Positions 61,003 to 64,000 of a stretch of DNA of 64,000 bases are shown piece after piece (the first letter of the stretch is position 1; every line of letters begins with the position of its first letter). The notes below the pieces were generated by a model, which had not been told where the DNA came from, made no database searches, and saw nothing but the letters and a program-made list of their open reading frames with translations. Location of the stretch: contig JAJEKV010000062.1 of NCBI GenBank assembly GCA_021234155.1, forward strand, positions 7,270,425 to 7,334,424, written 5' to 3'. The position numbers and the translations under genes are program-made. Source of the stretch: Isoetes taiwanensis (Eukaryota; Streptophyta; Lycopodiopsida; Isoetales; Isoetaceae).

Positions 61003-61245
61003 AAGGGAAAAAGAAGAATATACAAATCTGGCGGAGAGAGCTCCACCTATTTGGACCCACGGTACATTTGTTCCATACTTGCTTGCATTAGGTATCGGCT
61101 AGACCACAGATCCAAAATCCACCAACGGCATTCCAATCAACGAACCCCACCCTTATTTACATAGACCCATCAGCATTGGCGGACCACCCATGGAAGGGAA
61201 AATTGAAAGAAGAATATATATAAATCTGACTGAGCTCCACCTATT
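61003..61245 (+). repeat. Two ~200-bp-spaced copies of an AAATCTG/CTCCACC segment
   Basis: GGAAGGGAAAAAGAAGAATA with AAATCTGGC and AGCTCCACCTATTTG (61,000-61,045) recurs as GGAAGGGAAAATTGAAAGAA with AAATCTGAC and AGCTCCACCTATTTT (61,190-61,243). It is a small duplication, and no frame is kept. Confidence 0.6.
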
Positions 61246-61269
61246 TTTTGCATAGATTGGTCCAAAGCT

Positions 61270-61826
61270 AATCGGGATTCCGATTTTATAGTAATAGAAG
61301 GATGGTAGGGGACTTTGAATAGCAAAGGCAATTGAATAGCAACTCAAAAAGGGCGATCTGCATGCGGTATTAAGGGCTTGTGCTTTCGGCCTCCAAGAAT
61401 TTAGGGCAAAATACTATAACAAACAAATCCATGGCTTCACCTTTGAGCAAAAAAAACAAATCCATGGCTTATATTCCTAAGAAGGAAATCCGATTGGTTG
61501 TGATTAAAACCAAAACTTGGATATCCTTTTTGTGTGCAGTCTTTATAAGAGAGGCGAATGAAATAGCTTTGTAAAAGGGACTATGACCCATCCAAGGAAA
61601 ATCCGGCGGCCTCTTTCAAAATCCAAAAAAAAAATTGAGAAAAGGCGAAATAAAAATGTTATTTTACTATCCGAACCGTCCACTCTTTTCTAGGTTAGAT
61701 CTGGGCCGTCCAGTTAGACAAGTCCATTACTTGCACTAAAACATTATAATATAAGATATTGTAAAAATATCCCTTAAAAAGTTCATGTATTGGTCTTCTA
61801 CGATAAAAAAGATCGCAATGGCGATT
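61270..61826 (+). repeat. Diverged direct repeat, right copy
   Basis: Counterpart of 58,471-58,954. It begins with palindrome AATCGGGATTCCGATT, then TAGAAGGATGGTAGGGGAC, CAAAAAGGGCGA and CCCATCCAAGGAAA, and ends with GATCGCAATGGCGATT. With its partner it brackets about 2.3 kb of the insert, including the Helitron end. Confidence 0.7.
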
Positions 61827-61953
61827 TGACCAATCATTTTTGCATGTGTATGCTGGATCAATGAGGTTCTTGTAAAGGAGTTTTAACGATTTATATGGCC
61901 ACTGCAACCTATTTCGTACTCAACGAGAATTCCAAATTTCTCAAAGTAATTAA

Positions 61954-62353
61954 TGTTTGCTTCATAGGGATCACTGCGAGCGACATCATATTCATCATAA
62001 AAAGGTGATGATGTAGGTGGGAAGTAACAGGCAGCAACAAAAATGGTGCTACTATTGTGGCAATGAAGTTTGATCCACATGTAGCGATTATATCTATCAG
62101 CTTTATGAAGCGCGATATATGGAGCAAGGGCATCCTTGAAATAGCAAGCAACTCCACCGCAACCTCGTTGCCCATGACATTCATTAAATAATGAAAAGGA
62201 TTGATAGCCTGTAAAATGAGGTAGCCGTTTGGCTGAATGCTCCCACGTTTCCATGAGCAGAAGGATATCCATATCTTTTGCAATGGGATTCAAGCCATCA
62301 CCTTTACGCCAGGGAAAACCTCGACAATTCCAAGACACCAACCGAAGGCACAT
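61954..62353 (-). pseudogene. LINE copy B ORF2, 5' portion (endonuclease)
   Basis: ATG at 62,353 opens the endonuclease with LVSWNCRGF (catalytic Asn region) and LLMETWEHSAK (catalytic Glu). RGCGGVACYFKDALAPYIAL and FVAACYFPP follow, and then it is cut after SDPYEAN by the 4.47-kb insert. The domain resumes at 57,480 with GDLYDD and GDFNAR. The start follows the ORF1 stop by one codon in the same frame. The endonuclease makes the first nick for target-primed reverse transcription. Confidence 0.92.
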
Positions 62354-62359
62354 TTCCTA
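62351..62359 (-). other. In-frame TAG GAA ATG junction between ORF1 and ORF2
   Basis: On the minus strand the last ORF1 codons read ...GTA CCT TCC, then TAG, GAA, ATG and the ORF2 codons TGC CTT CGG. ORF1 and ORF2 share one frame, so a single stop codon separates them. ORF2 could be made by reinitiation at the ATG or by read-through of TAG. Confidence 0.85.
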
Positions 62360-63659
62360 GGAAGGTACATTTGAGGTATGAGCAGTGCGAACTGAGGAGG
62401 CTGGAGCAATAGAGGCGGCAGCGGCAGCAGTAGCAGCATCATCAAGGGTACCATTAGCAACATCGTGAGAGGAATGGCCTTGAGCAGAAGAAGATGTGGT
62501 GGGTGCAGAAGATGGAACAACACGAGGCGCATTTGCAGCGTTGGTGTGTGCATGAGAAATGGGAGAATGGATTTTAACACCAGCAGTATGAATGGCCTTA
62601 GCATGATGGAAGGCGTCAGCAAAGGTTGCATGTGATGGTATAAAAATACGTAGTTTTCCACGAATCAGTGCAGCCTTACTACCATTCTTTTGAATGTCCT
62701 GGACCTTTTGCAAATTCTGGCGTCTGGCTAACTGTTGGGACTTAGTAAGATCAAAATCCAGATAGAGAGATGTCCCTTTCAATTGCTTGCTTGGCCTGCT
62801 TGAGGATATCCATTTTAGTACTCAAATTTCGCACTGTAAATTTCACTATGCGCGGGTGGTGGGGCTGCAATGCTCCAACCCTATGTGCAGCAGTGACAAC
62901 AATTGGTGTTGTGAAGTCCAATTTAGCTAACACCAAAGTCTGTACCTTCTGTTGCAAGTCCTCTGATGCTTCTTCTGGCATACCACGAATGACCAGATTA
63001 CACTGACGGTTGTGCCTATCAATGTATTCTCTACGCCTCTGAGCAGATGTAGATGCAGGTGTAGATGCAAAACCTGTTACATGAGAGTTTTGAAATTGGG
63101 GGGAGGATGAACTAGGCATGGATCTCACATTAGGATCATGATGCTTTGAAGAAGAAGTTGGAGGTGCCTTGGTTGCATGAGAATAGGAACGTTCCAAGGC
63201 AGCAACTCGACTAGATGTGTCCTTAGCAAGCTCAGTCACTTGGCAGGTCATGCTTTCTTCCAATGCTCGCATGTGAGTATTACAATTCGTAGACACCTCA
63301 GAGACATGAAGGAGTAAATCTTGCCTTTGCTTGCCAATATCAACCATTAGGTGCTCCACAGTCATATGACAAGCAGCAAACTCCAACTTTGCGCCCTCAA
63401 TTGCTTCCCAAAGCTTTGCATGTTCAGCATGAATTTTGCCAGTGAGCGTTGCAAGGTCGTTACGGCACTTTGCCAATTCAGACCTCAATGCACATTGGAA
63501 TTGTGTCATCTCTTGTTGCTGCATGCGCAAAGTAGCTGTAAGAATGTCAAACTTGTTCTCTAGGTCTTTTTGAAGCAAATTGATATAGAGAGGAAGACGT
63601 GCTGGACGAGGGACCTTGGAGAAATCATCTGGGGTCAATGCCTCATCAATCCGCTCCCT

Positions 63660-63893
63660 TTCATCATCCTGAGTTGAACCTCCAACGCATGTTGGAGGTG
63701 TGGCTGAGCAATATGCACTTCCAACACCTGTAGCAGATGCAATCTGCTCCCCATCAGCAATTGTGGTGAACCTCCAATGCGTGTTGGAGGTTCGTCTGGG
63801 CCAGTTGCACTGCCAACACCTATAACGGATGCAATCTGCTCTCCATCATCATGTGTTGAACCGCCAACGCATGTTGGAGGTTCGTCGGGGCCT
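63660..63893 (-). repeat. Three ~97-bp repeats within the ORF1 5' region
   Basis: CCAACGCATGTTGGAGGT, CCAATGCGTGTTGGAGGT and CCAACGCATGTTGGAGGT occur at about 63,677, 63,774 and 63,860, each a short hairpin. Each of the first two is followed by ACTTCCAACACCT or ACTGCCAACACCT, then GATGCAATCTGCTC. They encode the repeated PPTCVGGS peptide when read on the minus strand. Confidence 0.85.
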
Positions 63894-64000
63894 TTTCTTT
63901 TCGCCAACCGCCCTTTTCTTTTGCATCCTTTCCTCGGCTCGGCCCCTCCGGGGCCTCGCCTCGGTTTGGGCCCACCCACATGCCCGGCTCGGCCCCTTCG
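63893..64000. other. GC-rich run to the window edge
   Basis: About 75 percent G+C by eye, with GGCTCGGCCCCT repeated at 63,937 and 63,983. It is probably the GC-rich 5' region of the LINE or its promoter. Too little is visible to decide. Confidence 0.4.

Larger units (their letters stand above)
57481..61953. mobile_element. 4.47-kb insert in LINE ORF2, 17-bp terminal inverted repeats
   Basis: The left end TTAATTACTTGGAGAAA and right end TTTCTCAAAGTAATTAA are reverse complements with one mismatch. They mark exactly where ORF2 homology stops on each side. TTAA occurs at both extremes and could be a target duplication of piggyBac/Harbinger-like style, but the inner sequence does not start with the usual piggyBac CCC. 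No transposase is encoded inside, so the insert is non-autonomous or a composite of several insertions, including a Helitron end at 59,000. Small ORFs inside show no domains. Confidence 0.7.
54173..64000 (-). mobile_element. L1-type LINE (copy B), nearly complete, with nested insertions
   Basis: From right to left the minus strand shows ORF1, ORF2, a 3' UTR with the conserved stem-loop (54,258-54,330) and a TATTC-repeat tail (54,173-54,200). Two later insertions split ORF2: 57,481-61,953 and 55,329-55,529. Without them the visible element would be about 5.2 kb. Its 5' end may lie beyond the window. Copies A and B share about half of their ORF2 residues by eye, so they are different subfamilies. 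Confidence 0.92.
62357..64000 (-). pseudogene. LINE copy B ORF1, coiled-coil RNA-binding protein
   Basis: ORF1 proteins bind element RNA and act as chaperones. The N-terminal part (from the window edge to about 63,650) has three copies of a ~33-residue repeat containing PPTCVGG and DGEQIAS...GVGSA. Next is a heptad-rich segment (LQKDLENKFDIL to about ALERSYS, 63,580-63,190) expected to form a coiled coil, then a Ser-rich linker. An RRM-like core follows, NRQCNLVIRGMPEEASEDLQ (about 63,000) and VTAAHRVGALQPHHPRIVKF, and the C-terminal DILKQAKQAIERD. A one-base frame change near 62,770 joins it to LYLDFDLTKSQQLARRQNLQ, typical of the ORF1 C-terminal domain, and an Ala/Ser-rich tail ends at TAG 62,357. 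A second frame break lies near 63,750 in the repeats. The true start is uncertain because the frame is open to the window edge. Confidence 0.85.

Noticed and set aside
57481-61953. PiggyBac element
   Set aside because: TTAA flanks are suggestive, but the termini lack the usual CCC start and no transposase is present; kept as unassigned.
62751-63638. ORF1 start at the TTG at 63,638
   Set aside because: The frame stays open upstream through the PPTCVGG repeats, so this is not a natural start in a eukaryotic element.

Overview
The window looks like a piece of a large, repeat-filled land-plant nuclear genome. Supporting evidence: an interstitial run of the plant-type telomere repeat (CCCTAAA, 18,925-18,970), a CACTA/En-Spm transposase of the plant TNP2 type, a Ty1/Copia LTR with an initiator-Met tRNA primer site, plant-style Helitron 3' ends, a tRNA-derived SINE and L1-type LINEs. 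The LINEs have a coiled-coil/RRM-like ORF1 instead of the zinc-knuckle ORF1 I associate with flowering plants. A non-flowering land plant (fern, lycophyte, gymnosperm or bryophyte) is therefore plausible, but this is inference. I see no intact host gene, rRNA or tRNA gene, and nothing prokaryotic.

Layout. 1-13,156: a head-to-tail array of about 12 units of ~1.1 kb (non-coding macrosatellite) with divergent units at its left edge. 13,160-20,100: CpG-rich motif clusters, a decayed CACTA TNP2 gene (14,307-17,395, minus), a SET-domain-like fragment (17,835-18,376, minus), telomere repeats and a 3 x 115 bp repeat. 20,300-24,060: an SNF2-type helicase fragment (plus), a cluster of perfect heat-shock-element motifs and a second, larger CpG-rich repeat block. 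24,060-25,091: the 5' end of a Copia element on the minus strand (LTR, primer site, start of gag). 25,505-27,313: a decayed transposase-like gene on the minus strand whose family I cannot name. 27,300-28,810: CA/TGG repeats and two small tandem repeats. 28,980-32,430: diverged relatives of the left-hand macrosatellite, three units in opposite orientation followed by one in the same orientation, meeting at an inversion near 31,675. 32,440-33,680: a 19-bp minisatellite. 34,880-38,230: low-confidence ORFs, G-box-like repeats and a 450-bp TGG-rich block.

38,225-44,060: three copies of a ~0.8-0.9 kb tandem repeat. A 5'-truncated LINE (40,236-43,605, plus) sits in the third copy with an exact 6-bp target duplication. 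44,066-45,516: an RBR-type E3 ubiquitin ligase pseudogene (minus). 47,056-59,030: Helitron termini, a perfect 22-bp palindrome, a fold-back element, a LINE 3' stub and an Au-like SINE with a 14-bp target duplication.

54,173-64,000: a second, longer LINE on the minus strand. It is split by a 201-bp MITE with a 9-bp target duplication and by a 4.47-kb insert bounded by 17-bp inverted repeats. Its ORF1 and ORF2 are in the same frame, separated only by TAG-GAA-ATG.

The contents do not act together as a pathway. They record nested transposition, gene-fragment decay and tandem amplification. The most informative parts are the LINE family (three copies sharing a 3' stem-loop, in-frame ORF1/ORF2 arrangement), the two related macrosatellite families sharing one conserved hairpin, the heat-shock-element cluster and the unassigned transposase.
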